The notes under the pieces are model-generated. The model worked only from the letters and a program-made list of their open reading frames with translations, did no database searches and was not told the origin of the DNA. Shown one piece after another: positions 46,201 to 56,697 of a stretch of DNA of 64,000 nt. Position numbers and translations under genes: made by a program. The stretch spans positions 92,599,476 through 92,663,475 of the forward strand of contig CM043944.1 of NCBI GenBank assembly GCA_014529385.2, given 5' to 3'. The stretch comes from Adiantum capillus-veneris (taxonomy: Eukaryota; Streptophyta; Polypodiopsida; Polypodiales; Pteridaceae). The first letter of the stretch is position 1, and each line of letters starts with the position of its first letter.

Positions 46201-46802
46201 TCGCTCTCGAGTCTCTCATGCTGGTTCGTCTGTAGGAATCTTTGAAGATTCCAAGTTCTTTCTCATTCTATCGAGACCTGGAACAAAACTATTGTTGAGC
46301 ATATGGGGATTCGACCTCACTACATCCAGGCTCCCCACCAGACTCATTGCTAACCATCTGAATCCACCTCCAACGCTGTCTATACATCGACTCTCTAAAA
46401 CCAAAAAAAAAATTCAGCTCAGCGGCTCTTGTTGACGGGGCTTGCTGAATTTTGGCAGATGTTTGCAAGGCAGCTCTCTCCCAGGCACGCGTCTCAAGGA
46501 AACTGTGTGTAGGTTGTTGTAGGGAAGGCTTGTTCCTCTCCCTCAATTCTCGTCAAGCAGCTGCAGGGCAGCTATGTCTGCACCGTTGCTATGCATGCGG
46601 CAGTGTAGGCTGTGTCGGACAGAATAGGGAGTGGAAAAAGGGGCAAGCAAAATATTAACGAGAGGATCGTTGCAGATTCCTGCTAAAATGGGATTTTTCA
46701 AAAATCGTCGGCTCCATACTGGTGCAATTACGCGATTCCAAAAACTCCACATAGATTACACACTAATGAACTGCGCCTGACCACCTTACAGGCTCAGTAG
46801 CC

Positions 46803-47200
46803 GTGGCCCGTCGTTATTTACTTGGTACGGTTCTATCTCATGATACCCCTTCACAGCACTCTGCTCTGCTAGGTGAGGGCGCTTACATGTCTGCGACACT
46901 TGCAAATCAGCTATCGAGTTGTTGGGTATCCACAAAGGACCACAGGGTTTCTCGAAGCAGAGATTTGTTATGGAAGGAATTTTTCAAGGATCCCTCAAAA
47001 TGATGGGATAATCGCTACAACAAGCCAAGCCCAAGACATGCAGACTTCAAGCATAAAGTCACCGGCCAGCGTTTGTGGATGGGTAGCTCGGATAATCCAT
47101 CTTGGGTTCAAGAAGAGCTCAGAAATTGCGGACTCACAGGGGAGCTCTGTGATGGTACTGCTACCTCCACCCTAGTCGACTCTTTCGTTGCCTCACTTCA
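46803..47200 (+). pseudogene. OSB PDF-like motif upstream of PPR repeats
   Basis: In one frame from 46803: LLWKEFFKDPSK, then TGA (47001-47003), then WDNRYNKPSPRHADFKHKV, LWMGSSDNPSWVQEEL, and straight into LVDSFVASLQSCAQNKDLV, a PPR-type helix pair. The segment resembles the roughly 50-residue PDF motif of plant organellar single-stranded DNA-binding proteins (W(W)D.R..K.....PDFKHK..G..LW.....P.WV...L); here PDF itself is ADF. In that family the motif binds single-stranded DNA in mitochondria and plastids. The TGA falls where a Trp is usual, so a TGG to TGA change is likely. Whether such an OSB-PPR arrangement is a true fusion cannot be shown from one decayed copy. Upstream sequence (46803-46970) could be part of a targeting region; no upstream exon was established. 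Confidence 0.6.
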
Positions 47201-48988
47201 GTCTTGTGCCCAGAACAAAGATCTGGTCAGAGGCACCAGCATACACCATAACGTTGTGCAAATGCAGTTGCTTGAGGAATGTGCAACAGGAGGGCCTCCT
47301 ACCAGATGCAGTCATGTATGTGTGTGCATTGAGAGCTTGTGCTGCATTAAAAAGTTCTGACAAGGGGAAAAAAATCCATGATGAGATTGCCAGGCAAGGT
47401 TTGTTGCATAACAACATTGTGCTCGGTGGAGCTCTTGTGGACATGTATGCTAAGTGTGGAACTGTTTCAGAGGCCCAACAGGTGCTTGAGGAGCTCCCTT
47501 TGTGGAATGTTGTTTCTTGGAATGCACTCGTTGCGGTATATGCACAAGAAGGTGACAGTGTGCAAGCACTTAATTGCCTTGAGAAGATGGAGCATGAGGG
47601 CATCGCTCCAAATGCAGTGACATATATTTGCACCTTGAAAGCATGTGCCCTGGCTAAATCAGCTGACAAGGGAAAATACATTCATGACGAGATTGTGAGG
47701 CAGGGGTTGCTACAGACTGACATTGCACTGGGTAATGCTCTTGTGGACATGTATGCTAAGTGTGGAAAAACTTCAGAAGCACAATGGATTCTTGAGGGAC
47801 TCCCTTTCAGAGATATTGTCTCTTGGAATGCATTGATTACAGGATTTGTCCAAGAAGGTGAAGCTGAGCAAGCATTGGACTGCCTTGAGCAGATGCAATG
47901 TGATGGAATCCCTCCAGATGCAGTGACGTATGTTTGTGCATTGAAAGCTTGTGCCACAATCAGAGCCTTAGATAGGGGAAAGAAAATTCACAGCGAGATT
48001 TCCGGACAGGGCTTGTTGCAAAGCAATATTGTGCTGGGTAATGCTCTTGTGGATATGTATGCCAAATGTGGGGATGTTTCAGAGGCACAACGGGTGCTCA
48101 AGGTTCTGAGTTTTTTGGATGTGGTCTTGGAATGCACTGATTGGAGGATATGCACTAGAGAATGAAGCTGAGCAAGCTTTGATCTGCTTTGAACAGATGC
48201 AGCATGAGGGCATGCTTCCAGATGGAGTGACATATGCTAGTGCCTTGAAAGCATGTGCTGCAATTAGAGCTGTCGACAAGGGAAAACAAATCCACCAGGA
48301 GGTTGTGAGGCAGGGGTTGTTGCACAATGATGTTGTGTTGGGTAATGCACTTGTGGATGTGTATGCCCAATGCGGGTATATTTCAGAGGCACGACAGGCA
48401 CTTGAGGAACTCTCTTATCGAGATGTTGTCTCTTGGAATGCATTGATCGGGGGACATGCACACAAAGGTGAAGCTGAGCAAGCACTTCACTGCCTTGAAC
48501 AGATGGAGCAAAAGGGTATCCTTCCGGATGCAGTGTCATGTGCTTGCGCACTTAATGTGTGCAGTCATCGAGGTCTAGTAGAGGAGGGACAATTAGTTTT
48601 TCTGAAGATGGGCACCAAATATGGCGTAAAACCAAGCCTAGACAGTTACATATGCATGATTGACCTTTTTGGGCGTGCAGGTCACCTAGAAAAGGCAGTA
48701 AGACTTATTCAAGAGATGCCATCCTCTGATCATAAAGCTATTTGGCATGCCTTGTTGGGTGTTTGTTGGAAATGGGCAGATGCCATTGTGGGAGAATGGG
48801 CCTTTGAACAGGCAATTAAGTTAGATAAGAATGACAGTTCATCTTACATTCTCATGGCGAACATTTATGGAGCCTCTGGCATGGAAGAGAAGGCAAAAGG
48901 CATTGAGGCAATGAGAATTAGGAATGAAGCCAGGGGGCTGGTGGGGATTGACTCCAGCATTGTTCCGTATTGGAGACAAGAAGGCTGA
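47140..48988 (+). pseudogene. PLS-class PPR protein gene with frameshifts
   Basis: At least four tandem P-L-S type units are clear, each with the pattern NALVDMYAKCG..SEAQ.VL, then VVSWNALI..., then ALDCLEQMQ..GI.PDAVTY and IHDEI..QGLL (for example 47400-47700, 47700-48000, 48000-48300, 48300-48560). The last part (about 48560-48940) is the E region: NVCSHRGLVEEGQLVFLKM, YICMIDLFGRAGHLEKAV and SSYILMANIYGASGMEEKAK. The frame stops at 48988 without a DYW deaminase domain. Lesions: a junction near 47270-47280 where the reading frame changes and most of one unit is missing, and a one-base loss near 48118-48130 that splits a VVSWNALIGG segment. Intact relatives are imported into plastids or mitochondria and direct RNA editing or processing. 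An assembly error at the one-base site cannot be excluded. Confidence 0.85.
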
Positions 48989-50832
48989 GGTCTTTCTTCT
49001 AACAGGCAAAATGGCTCCTTCAAGAAGCTTGTAGTATCAACCCCCCTTGTCCCCAGGGATCCTATTATATAAATTGAATGTGCATCCTTAAACTCAGCAC
49101 CACCAAAGAGCTTTTTCTAGATCAGGGCGGCAGAGCATCCACACTACCCATTTAGCGTCCATCCCTCACAGTATTGCTTGCCTGCAATTGTCGGATTTTG
49201 TGCCAAGTCAGAATATTCACGAAGACCTGCCAACGACATCACGCCAACTCAGACTGCGTCAGGAATTAATGCAGCACCCGATTTGCGCCAAGTCAGCAGA
49301 CATAATATTGAAGCTACCCGATCTCAGCCAGCTTAGCAGACAGAATTTTGTGCAGTTTCTGCGTTGAGTGCTATATGTCACTTGTGCAGTCACCTGCATG
49401 CACAGTAACTGGCCCCCCTCCTCCCGACTTGACGGCTGGGAATGGTCAATTGATGACCATTCCCTAGGTAACCATTCCCTTTGTAATGCATGCTCTTGGC
49501 CTGCTCCTCCCGGCTTCGGCCGGTCACCATGCAGTCACCTGCATTACAGAAAATGGTCACCAACAGACCATTCCCTACCCATCAAGGTCGAGAGCAGCCC
49601 CTCCCAGCCATCCATCTCTTGTCAATTTTGAGCAGGAATACCAGCCTGCACGTGATGGATGGCCACCATGTCAGCACCCAGAATGGAAAACACACTCATC
49701 CAATCATGTGATGTGTCAGCTGGTGGAATGGCATGTGCTTCTGACACCTCAGTACTCAAATATGCCCCATTCTCTAATCAATGTGCCCCAACTTAGTAGC
49801 TAGGTATGCCTCTGTTGCTGCCAACTCAGCCTTCGGAATATCGCCATGCCGCAGCCAGAGCACATCCTGCACATCTCTACAGCCTTTGCACAGTGTTGGC
49901 AACTTGGCATCCGACCTCGCACACCTTCCACATCTTGCACAGTACTGGTATCTGACATTTGCAATGACTAGTTTATGACCAATGATTTGCCATGTAGCTC
50001 ACAGACGATGAGCCAGGCAATGAGTTTGCATCCAGTGCTCGAGTTGGTGTTGACTTTGCATCCATTGCTTGAGCTAGTGGGGCTGCATGAATATGCATGC
50101 AATGCAAACATAAGGATTATAAGAGTATGATTTGGGCAAGCAAGCCGAGGAGCTTTACAAGGCCTAGTGCTTTGTAATTGATCACCAACAATTGACTCTC
50201 ACTAGAAATCGCATCTTGATGTGATGAATCGGAAAAATCGCTGTGTGATATCAATTGATAGGTCTATGAAGATCAAGGGTCAAGTTAAGTGTGTGGGTTG
50301 CCAAACAATCAGTGAGAATTTGGATGGCGATGAAAATAATTATAAATGACAATTCAAACAACAAAACATACACCCATTCAAACTTCCACAATCGAGTCTG
50401 ATCACTTATGCAGGGAATGTTGCTGTTTATTCATAAACCAATTTATCTGTTCATTCAGCCTCATTGTTGTACATTTGGCCAGTGCAAGCTTCGGTGTTAT
50501 TTTCATCGAAGTGCAAATACCTGAGCTCAAGTCCCAAAAGCGTCATTCTGAACCTCTCTTTTTCAGAAAGATCAGGAAGTTTTGTAAGAATGTTTCAAGG
50601 ATGGCTGCTTTAGACAAGTTAGGAGTAATTGATGATGGTGGAAACATTAACGTACTGAGTTAAGCTCGCTCGATATGGCAATTACACCGGCACATTGAAC
50701 AGCTAATTATAGGGGTTCCGATTTACGTATAATATCAGATAATTAAGTGGTAAGTGGTGATAATTGGAGCAACTTACTGATGTAAGCTCATTAATTATGT
50801 CAATGTTTATGCTAGTTAGACACATTTGACAA
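48989..50832. other. Intergenic stretch, no supported gene
   Basis: Only short frames without domains. A 23-bp inverted repeat (GAATGGTCA arms) lies at about 49439-49461. The open frame at 50346-50663 (+) shows no recognisable family and overlaps the presumed 3' flank of the minus-strand gene. Confidence 0.5.
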
Positions 50833-52180
50833 CTAATGTGGGTCTGATTGCTCTGTAATGAAGTCACTATCCTCATCAAACATGGCACGCACATTGTGTA
50901 TATATGGAGGCTGAATGCGGAGAAAATCACTCGCGTGCCCTCTTGCTGAAGCTCCATGTTCCAAATCAAGGTTAGGGACTGCATTCATGTCTGGAAAAGA
51001 TTGTGAGCATGTGAGTCTTTTCAACTTGGAGGTTGAAGCTTGCTTAGAGATAGTGTTGGTTGGTCGAAGATGCACCACTTCTGGATCTTTTTTGTTGATA
51101 ATCGACCAGCTTTCCGGCCTATACTGTGCCGCACAATGATTGCAACTTGATGCATCACGACGGTGATCAGTATCCCTGTTAAGATGGACAAGAGTTGGCA
51201 AATGTTATCTGCAAGCCGAGGGTATGGCGCCGGTGGGTGTATGCGTAAAACTAACTACTAGAGTAAAGAAAATCTTAGTGTTTTGAAAATTATAATCATC
51301 CCTACTGCTATGTAGATCAATTGTTAATGTTGATACTTGTGCTTTCAAATCCCATAGTGACAAAATGAAAGTGAGATAATGCCTACGATTTCACTATGAG
51401 AGACATTTGAGATACATGATATATTGGCATTTACATGGATATTGGTAGAGTCAAGCTTTTTCCTCGCTCGACTTCAAGCTTGAGTCTTTGTTCAAGCTCT
51501 AAAACCTGCAAAAACCATAGCAATATTGGCTCTACAGTTCCTGCATTAAGAAGGTAATTAAATTGACCTTTAGCAATATAAGCTCTTTTGATTTTGTTGA
51601 AGGTGACACTCACCTTTTTGGCCAAGTGTTGAGCTCTCTGTTTCTCAGCCTTGTACTCTGCACGTTGTGCATGGAGACGAGCCCGAAGGAACTCAATAGT
51701 TGTTATTGAGGGATCTTCTTCTCTACAATCATGTAAAGACGGTAAAGAGGCAAAAGAAAATTAGCTCTCCTCAAAGCCCACCCTGTTAAATCAAATGGAA
51801 AAACTTGAAAATAGTGGTTTCTAGGAAGATTTTGATGCTAAAATTCTTTATTTTTTGTGTGTCTCTGATATTTTGGAAGGTAACTCACATGCACAGAAGC
51901 TATGTTATGTAAATTAATGCATGTAAATAAAAAACTGAGACCCTTACTTGGATGAAGCTGCAGAAAAAGTGAGACTGCGCTCCAGTGTTTTGAGATAACT
52001 GCGCGCTTTTTTGTCGATGGCTTTGACAAAGCTAGTGCTGTTGGCAGGAGGGGAAGCAGAATCTGAGCATTCATGATGAGATAGCGGGTGGTTAGCATAG
52101 GGTGGTGCAACAACCACAGCTACACTAATAGGAGGCTGAGGAGCATCTTGAGCTGCCATAATGACATTCGATCGTCCCAT
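50833..52180 (-). CDS. Coiled-coil protein gene, four exons, apparently intact (251 aa)
   Basis: Minus-strand exons, highest coordinate first: 52180-51948 (233 nt), 51722-51614 (109 nt), 51505-51435 (71 nt), 51175-50833 (343 nt). Donors are GTAAGG, GTGAGT and GTAAAT; acceptors are TTGTAG, TTGCAG and TAACAG. Exon phases join without a frame break to 251 codons plus TAG. The protein starts MGRSNVIMAAQDAPQPP (a second ATG at 52159 is possible). It has an Ala/Pro/Ser-rich N-terminus, then SFVKAIDKKARSYLKTLERS, then a coiled coil spanning exons 2-3 (PSITTIEFLRARLHAQRAEY, KAEKQRAQHLAKK, VLELEQRLKLEVERGK), and an acidic C-terminus (MFDEDSDFITEQSDPH). The T(I)EFLRARL..R...K..A..LA.KV.ELE pattern occurs in plant coiled-coil proteins of unknown function; I cannot name the family. 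A TATA box lies 136 bp upstream of the ATG. It is the only gene here with intact introns and no lesion. Confidence 0.75.
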
Positions 52181-52315
52181 GGAAATCACGCTTGCGGGCT
52201 TTCAGTCGATCTTGCACACACACAATCTCAATATTACCGAGAAATTTGAAGAGTTTGCATTATATCAGAGTATCCTTTCTATCCAAAAATGAATTAAGAG
52301 CCTAATGACGCTGAC

Positions 52316-52323
52316 TTTTTATA
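52316..52323 (-). promoter_or_regulatory. TATA box of the coiled-coil gene
   Basis: TATAAAAA on the minus strand, 136 bp before the ATG at 52180. Spacing leaves room for a roughly 100-nt 5' UTR. Confidence 0.5.
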
Positions 52324-52614
52324 CAAGTCCATGTATAACTACAGATTATCTGCACAAACTTGTCAGTCAAACTGCCAAGATGATATCCATTTCCCTGTGA
52401 TGCAATAATGTATAAGTGTCAGAATTAGGTGTGTGAGTTTGGGGGGAGCTGCTCATCCAACGGGCCACAACATCCTAGCTAATATAGGGAAGTGGATGAG
52501 TGTTAAATTAACTCGGGAGCTGCCAAAAGCTTAATGAACATTAACTGTTGAGTTGGGCTTTACTACATAATCTGCTGCTTCTGCTCAGGGGCGCTGGCCT
52601 GTAGATAAACAGCA

Positions 52615-52617
<3 letters not shown>

Positions 52618-52663
<46 letters not shown>
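52618..52663. repeat. (GA)n microsatellite
   Basis: About 23 GA units, about 440 bp upstream of the coiled-coil gene start. Confidence 0.97.
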
Positions 52664-52667
<4 letters not shown>

Positions 52668-52743
52668 CATTGCCAATTGGCGCTTGCAATCGATGGCCTC
52701 CGTGGAGGCAAAGATTTGGTTCCTTGATGTATTTATACGTGTT

Positions 52744-52744
<1 letters not shown>

Positions 52745-52783
<39 letters not shown>
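52745..52783. repeat. (GA)n microsatellite
   Basis: About 19 GA units, separated from the previous one by 80 bp. Confidence 0.97.
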
Positions 52784-52785
<2 letters not shown>

Positions 52786-53090
52786 CAGGCATCTATGCTC
52801 TGTACGATACTAGGCATCATTCTCATCTTTTTTTTTTCGTGATTTTAAACGTGCTTTGTGTATGGTATACGCGCGCGCGAGGCGTGCCGTGCAGTGCTCG
52901 AAAAAAAACCTAGGTTTAGTGTAATCCCACTTACAAATTTTGAAATTTACCTCTAAATTTTGTATTTGAAGGTGAGAAAACCTACAAAATTTTGAAGAAA
53001 TTAGTGTCAAATTTAGTCGATTTACCTCTATTGTTTCACATATGTAGGTTTGCCAAGTTTTTGGAAAAATGTTTTTTTCGAGCATTGGTG

Positions 53091-53092
53091 TT

Positions 53093-53154
<62 letters not shown>
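53091..53154. repeat. (TG)n(AG)n compound microsatellite
   Basis: About 13 TG units followed by about 18 GA units. The left target duplication of the next element starts at its right edge. Confidence 0.97.
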
Positions 53155-53158
<4 letters not shown>

Positions 53159-54293
53159 TGAAATAATTGCACTGATCCACTTGTTTATAAGAATGGAGGA
53201 TGTCCTCAAGACTAAGTAACATGGGGTCTTCAATGAAACCCCGACCATGGGATTCACGATGGGGCACTACGGGCAAGAATCACGGGATGCACGGCACCAT
53301 TCGATCGGCGAAAAGTAAACTAGGACAAGGGAAGGTGGACGCCCAAGTTTACTTATAAAGGTTAAATGTTTGCTACCAATGTCACATGATGTGCGTGGGC
53401 GAGGTGGATCCCGGATTCGAATCGCGTGGCCGCAAAGGGACCCATTTTTGTTGGGCCGTCCATCCGGCTCAAGATTCCCACGGGGGCCAACAACGGTTGA
53501 TCCCACCGCTCAGGGGTCTTAAAGATCGTGTGCTACTTAGTGTTGTGGGATGTATGATAAGCAACATTAGAGCCTTCTTCACGACAAGTGTGTCCGCCAT
53601 GCGTTTCTATTGTTGAATATTTCATATGCCAAACACTTCTCCAAGTTCCAACATGGCAAATCTTTGATAGAGGCACCATATATGGTCGCATATTTTAACT
53701 GCAAATCAGTCATGCAAGTGTAAGCTATCCGAGTTTGCTCACCTGCTTGGTGATTTCATGGCAAGAGGTATTGTAGAGGGATAACAAATTCTCTACATTC
53801 TGAGTTGCTTGCCATCTCTAGAAGTATTACTTGGCGTGGCAAAGGCCGGCACTGGCCGGTCAAGAAATCTACTCCGTGGTGGAGAGATGTATTGTTTCAA
53901 GGCTAGTAGGCTCAACTCCCTTATAAGGGAAAGGTGTTTCTTCGGTGGGAGAGCTTGCATTGGGAGTGTGTTTGCGCAGCCATCATCATGTTTCTTCTGT
54001 GGGAGAGCTTGCATTGGGAGTGTGGTTGAGAGGTATTTTCCTTTGGAAACCACTGTTAGGGTCATTTTTGTGGAAAATGCATAGGACTAGAAGAATGGCA
54101 TCTGCAATATTCATTGCTTGAATGTCTAGCATGGCTGCTTTTCCATCTTTGTAATGGGTTTTTCAAGTTCATGTCCAATGTTGGACTTCTCGCATTCGTA
54201 CATATTTGTTTGATGGGCCATTTGAACATGTACATTTGTTTTCGGTAATCAATATGATTACACATCACAAAAAAAGATAGATTTATGAAATAA
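53152..54293 (+). mobile_element. Retroposon of unknown family, 15-bp target duplication
   Basis: AGATTTATGAAATAA occurs at 53152-53166 and again at 54279-54293, and the sequence between ends CACATCACAAAAAAAGAT. A perfect 15-bp direct repeat plus an A-rich 3' tail is the mark of LINE-machinery insertion on the plus strand. The 1.1-kb body has no recognisable protein. It contains a GTGGGAGAGCTTGCATTGGG segment repeated about 60 bp apart (near 53950 and 54000) and a GGATTCGAATCGC sequence near 53411. It could be a 5'-truncated LINE 3' UTR, a large SINE, or a processed transcript copy. Confidence 0.65.
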
Positions 54294-55003
54294 CCCTATC
54301 CAAACACAAAGACATGCACATCACTACTCAACCAAAACATGTGCCACATCATCCATCTCTTCTACATCAGATTTGTTTGAAATCACCTCCCATGTACCTT
54401 CAACTCTAAATGTGTGTCTTTCCCATCATATATGTGAGTGTGTTTAGGGTTTTCTTAGATAGACAAACCTATGGATAGGGCATGAGGTTGATGGCACAAA
54501 TACATGTTATAAAAATAGTCGCAAGATCGTCTACTCAATATGCTTTCAAATTATTGCACTTTGTGTGAATCGAGACCCATGGACTAATTTTGCTTAGAAA
54601 TCCATGAGGAGACATTGATTGACAAAACCCAAGGGGTGACTTGCTTAAGCTCAAATGTTTGAAATGTATGCTCTTTACAGTGCTTAAGTGCAATACTCAA
54701 GTGTCTAACTGTATCAAGAACCCAATGATCTCTAAAATCATCTCTTTGGTTAGCCAATTCCATCCATTGGTGAAATGTTTTCTTTCTTCCAATAGACTCA
54801 AATATGTGTGCAAGCCTTCATGAAATTGTATGAACTTCCTTGTTGCTAGATTGGTGATGCATCTAGAAAGCAGGCCCTTAAGCACGCGGTCTGTAGCTTT
54901 CAACAATGTATGCATTTGAGCCCAACATTTAGAGACCTTTTTGTGGCTACATCTTTTCGCTTATTATGGTTACATTTTCAATTGACTATGTCTTTGAATA
55001 GCT
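54294..55003. other. No supported gene
   Basis: Short AT-rich frames only. Confidence 0.5.
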
Positions 55004-55336
55004 TCAAACACAATCCAATACAATTTGCCAAGAAGCTACATTTACCCCTGTCTTGATAATATGCTCTTTAACCCTTGACGTAGCATTGCCCCCAAACTCA
55101 TGACCGCCAAAATTGGATTGCAAACAAGGTGCACCTTTTCCTAGTTTCACCTCCTCTATGAATGACCGCTCAAATGAAAATGCAATAATAGTTTTCCAAG
55201 GAGCTACATTTACCCCTATCTTGATAGTATGCTCTTTAATCCTTGTAGCATTGCCCCCAAACTCATGACCATTGAACTTCGATTGCAAACAAGGTGTACC
55301 TTTTCTTGATTTCCCCTCCTCTACAAATGACCACAC
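55004..55336 (-). pseudogene. Duplicated BED-type zinc finger fragment (hAT-related)
   Basis: The minus-strand frame holds two copies, about 172 bp apart, of a finger-like segment: CLQSKFNGHEFGGNATRIKE and CLQSNFGGHEFGGNATSRVK, each followed by EH(T/I)IK.GVNVA.W. This resembles the BED finger of hAT transposases (W.C..C...F.GG..RVK.HL....GV..C), but the second Cys of the pair and the final Cys are lost in both copies. So the duplication probably followed decay. Confidence 0.5.
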
Positions 55337-56050
55337 AAATGAAAATGCAATAATAATTTGACAAGTGGAAATGTAATCACAATAATTTTGACAATTAAAA
55401 GACTATAAAAACCATTTCATAAATGAAAATGTGTACAATGATCACTGTTGAGCAATGTTTCTATTTCAAATGAACCCCACAAAGACACTTCTTTTTGCTT
55501 GCACAAGTCTACTTATCCTAACAAAAAGTCTATGTCCAAATAGATATGCAAGTATTCAAAATTGTGGTCTTTTACAAGCAATCCAAACAATGGTCCAATT
55601 TATCCTAAAGAAAAGAACTGAGAAGTTGATGAGTTATATCTAGCAAAAAAGACTGAAGTAATCCACGAACTAGAGCATACAAAAGTGTGTACCCCCTTTG
55701 AATCACTTAGAATAGCATCCCCCTAAATACACATAATATCAACCATAGTTATTCTAAAACCATTATGTCAATCTTCAACACAAACTAAGGGATCACTTTC
55801 ACCAATATTATTGATGATGATAGGGTGTTAACCTCAACTTAGGTATCCTAGCTACACAAGAATCATTGACACACACTATTATGCTTACACCTATCGTTCA
55901 ACAATGATAGTGTAGGTCCTTCATGACACATTTCAAGGATCCCTTTCTCCAATATATATTTACTACTAACCTCTCGTCCTACCCACATCTTTGTGTGGAC
56001 AACTATATCATTACTTCATGATAGTATACACATGTGTCCACCTTAAAAAA
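55337..56050. other. No supported gene
   Basis: AT-rich sequence without recognisable coding signal. Confidence 0.5.
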
Positions 56051-56686
56051 ATGCTAGGAATTTTCTTTTATGGATAGTGTTATGGGGGGCTCTGCTGTTG
56101 ACTGGAGTGAATGTCCCGGCCAAAGGTATTGGTTGAGATAGGTGCTCAGGGTGTAAGAAGGAAAGTGAGGACCTCTCTCACTTATTCAACGGATGCCCGA
56201 TGATATATGGCCTAGAAAAAATATAAGCAAATGGGTCTAAAGGGCCTGGATGATAGGGTCTTACAAGAACACCTCTTTTCAATGATGGAATTGAAAAGTC
56301 AATAGATTTTGATTTGTACACAAATAGTCACATTTTGCTTTTTCCAGCATGTTTGGAAGGCCAAGAATCAATGAGTATTTGAAAATGACTGCTCAATTGT
56401 GAGCTTCATGGAGATTGTCCAGGAGATCATGGCAATGATTTCTGCCCTTAGAAAAAGGAGGAACTCTGAAGTGTGGAGTGAGCTCATCCTCCCCCTTGAT
56501 GGGTAGGTGATTTTGGATGCCGGCTTGCCTAGGGCATCCATTGTAATCTAATATGGTCAATAGATACCTCAAGGCTCAATACGAGCTTGATAATACTTTG
56601 TAAAATTTTGGTTTCTTAATACAATTCTCACTCACGAATTGTGAGTTTTGCAAAATAAATAAATAAATAAATGCTAGGACTTTTCT
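56051..56686 (+). mobile_element. 5'-truncated LINE with target duplication
   Basis: ATGCTAGGAATTTTCT at 56051-56066 and ATGCTAGGACTTTTCT at 56671-56686 form a 16-bp target duplication with one difference. The body (56067-56670) ends with a (TAAA)n tail. Its plus-strand translation has LLTGVNVPAKGIG followed by CSGCKKESEDLSHLFNGCPM, the zf-RVT zinc domain found after plant LINE reverse transcriptases, then a decayed C-terminus. It is a different subfamily from the minus-strand LINE at 21.7-26.8 kb, whose tail is TCTA-like. Confidence 0.85.
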
Positions 56687-56697
56687 CTACAAACTGG

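Noticed and set aside
49439-49461. GAATGGTCA inverted repeat as an operator or terminator
   Set aside because: A short isolated inverted repeat in plant intergenic DNA with no neighbouring gene it could regulate.
53405-53425. GGATTCGAATCGC resembling a tRNA or SINE B box
   Set aside because: It lies about 240 bp inside the retroposon and no A box is found at proper spacing, so no tRNA or tRNA-derived head is supported.
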